This document shows positions 62,752 to 64,000 of a stretch of DNA of 64,000 nucleotides, in pieces. This DNA is from Bacillus sp. FJAT-29790 (GTDB lineage Bacteria > Bacillota > Bacilli > Bacillales > Cytobacillaceae), in the NCBI RefSeq assembly GCF_019039215.1, contig NZ_JAHNZZ010000003.1, forward strand, positions 1 through 64,000, in the 5' to 3' direction. Made by a program: the position numbers and the translations under genes. A model generated the notes under the pieces. The model ran no database searches. It saw only the letters and a list, made by a program, of their open reading frames with translations, and was not told the DNA's origin. Within the stretch, counting starts at the first letter, position 1. Every line of letters begins with the position of its first letter.

Positions 62752-64000
62752 TTATCCGGCAGACCTTTTCTCTTTGGAAGACTTTCTTTCCATTTCTTTG
62801 CACTTTTCTTCCCAGAAATCGGCACCGCTGATTCCTACTTTAATCGGATTGAAAACAGGGTCTTTTCCTGCTTTTTTCTGGTTTTCATAATCATTATATA
62901 CTTTTAAAGCCGGTTTTGTTAGAAGTAAGATCGCAACAAGATTGAGCCAAGCCATGCTTCCTATCCCTAAATCTCCTAGTGCCCACAATAAAGATGCTGA
63001 TTCGACACTGCCAATATACACCATGACTAAAAATGCAATTTTCAGGACTGTTTTCAGCCAATACAACTTTAGCTTTTTATCAAGATAGACGAGGGTCGTT
63101 TCGGCAATATAGTAATAAGCAAATAGGGTGGTAAACGCAAAGAAGAAGATGGCGATGGAAACAAACATTGAACCAAAGCCAGGTAAAACAGTTTCTACTG
63201 CTTCCTGAGTATAGATTGGTCCAGCTTCAATATTTCCCATCGTTTCAACGATTGGATCTTTTCCTACTGGAGTAACGCTATACATCCCAGTTACGAGAAT
63301 CATAAGTGCTGTCGCCGTACATACAACAATTGTATCGATGTAGACCGAAAAAGCTTGGACTAATCCTTGCTTAGCAGGATGAGAAACTTCAGCTGCTGCC
63401 GAACTATATGTTCCCTCACCGACACCAGCAACGTTTGAAAACACTGCTCTCTTAACCCCCCAGGCAATTGCTGCACCGACAATCCCTCCGAAGGCCTCAT
63501 TTACACCAAATGCACTTGAGAAGATAAGCGCGAACATTGCAGGTACTTCCGTAAAATTTGCAAATAAAACGATGAATGTAACGATTACATATCCTAATGC
63601 CATAAAAGGAACAACTTTTTCAGCGACATTTGCTATTCGCTTCACACCGCCAAAAATGATCACTGCAAGCAAGGTAACTAGTAAAACTCCGGTGATGCTC
63701 TTATTTATGCCAGATGTATTTTCAAATCCAACCGCAATCGTGCTTGATTGAATACCAGGCAATAAAATTCCATAGGAAATGGTAACAACGATGGCTACCA
63801 ATACAGCGAACCACTTGATCTTTAAACCTTTTTCGATAAAGTAAGGTGTACCTCCCCGGTATTCATTTCCTACTTTACTTTTATATACTTGGGCAAGAGT
63901 CGATTCTACAAAGGCACTGGCTCCGCCTAATAATGCCATTATCCACATCCAAAATACAGCTCCAGGGCCTCCAAACGCAATGGCCGTAGCTACACCAGCA
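62752..64000 (-). CDS. Sodium:alanine symporter (AGCS family), 5' end outside the window
   Basis: The frame is open to the window edge (GVATAIAFGGPGAVFWMW precedes the first internal Met), so the protein is partial: 415 residues of a usual 460-500. AGCS hallmarks are GPGAVFWMW...GGASAFVESTLAQVYK, GVKRAVFSNVAGVGEGTYSSAAAEVSHPAKQGLVQAF, and FAFTTLFAYYYIAETTLVYL. It co-transports alanine or glycine with Na+. The charged C-terminal tail is complete at 62752. Confidence 0.92.
   Translation of the reverse strand, partial: AGVATAIAFGGPGAVFWMWIMALLGGASAFVESTLAQVYKSKVGNEYRGGTPYFIEKGLKIKWFAVLVAIVVTISYGILLPGIQSSTIAVGFENTSGINKSITGVLLVTLLAVIIFGGVKRIANVAEKVVPFMALGYVIVTFIVLFANFTEVPAMFALIFSSAFGVNEAFGGIVGAAIAWGVKRAVFSNVAGVGEGTYSSAAAEVSHPAKQGLVQAFSVYIDTIVVCTATALMILVTGMYSVTPVGKDPIVETMGNIEAGPIYTQEAVETVLPGFGSMFVSIAIFFFAFTTLFAYYYIAETTLVYLDKKLKLYWLKTVLKIAFLVMVYIGSVESASLLWALGDLGIGSMAWLNLVAILLLTKPALKVYNDYENQKKAGKDPVFNPIKVGISGADFWEEKCKEMERKSSKEKRSAG

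Overview
The window looks like chromosome from a low-GC, Gram-positive Bacillaceae species (Bacillus in the broad sense). The reasons are AT-rich DNA, strong AGGAGG-type ribosome binding sites with frequent GTG/TTG starts, lipobox-bearing binding proteins, an HPr with both His15 and Ser46, a Bacillus-type rRNA leader with boxA, SigL-type (sigma-54) promoters, and Bacillus-style GC-rich intergenic repeats. The genus cannot be fixed from the sequence alone.

Layout. (1) 1-3.2 kb: leader of an rRNA operon that reads out of the left edge, a cluster of DnaA-box-like sites, a small membrane protein, an EamA exporter, an MgtC protein and a tRNA-Ala(GGC). (2) 3.2-17.9 kb: an integrated genomic island of about 14.8 kb. 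Its integrase abuts the tRNA-Ala 3' end and the island is bounded by a perfect 44-bp direct repeat (attL/attR). It has candidate integrase arm sites at both ends, a broken HTH gene, degraded XRE regulators and a defence cargo: a Hachiman-like nuclease/helicase pair (helicase split by a -1 frame change, C-terminal HIRAN domain), a Septu PtuA/PtuB pair, and a Ser/Thr kinase whose C-terminal half resembles a tRNA-guanine transglycosylase. No conjugation or phage structural genes are visible. (3) 17.9-22.1 kb: apparent remains of a second element at the same tRNA site (integrase C-terminal fragment at one end, degraded tRNA-Ala 3' copy at the other), with a urea transporter and a PAS-GGDEF protein between.

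(4) 22-27.3 kb: repeats, a CBO0543-type membrane protein, an SRAP/HMCES protein with a nearby broken partial copy, a symporter remnant and a polar amino acid ABC transporter. (5) 27.7-35.6 kb: a livJ-H-M-G-F branched-chain amino acid operon, divergent from a glutamine-type ABC operon, with a CodY-like site between. (6) 35.8-47.8 kb: a chemotaxis receptor, then a polyol PTS locus (BglG/MtlR-type regulator, two zinc polyol-phosphate dehydrogenases, EIIA, EIIB, EIIC of the galactitol type, a 59-aa membrane protein, transketolase and an HPr). Transketolase in the locus suggests a pentitol such as D-arabitol as substrate, not galactitol.

(7) 48.0-56.2 kb: a sigma-54 regulon. A PAS-AAA+ activator sits among a proline-racemase-family enzyme, a PotABCD-like ABC transporter and an enolase-superfamily enzyme. 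All three target units have a -24/-12 promoter and a shared 14-bp motif 75-80 bp upstream of it. Uptake and epimerisation/dehydration of a proline or hydroxyproline derivative is the likely role. (8) 56.5-64 kb: an opp/dpp-type peptide ABC operon with a candidate cre site, and a sodium:alanine symporter cut by the window edge.
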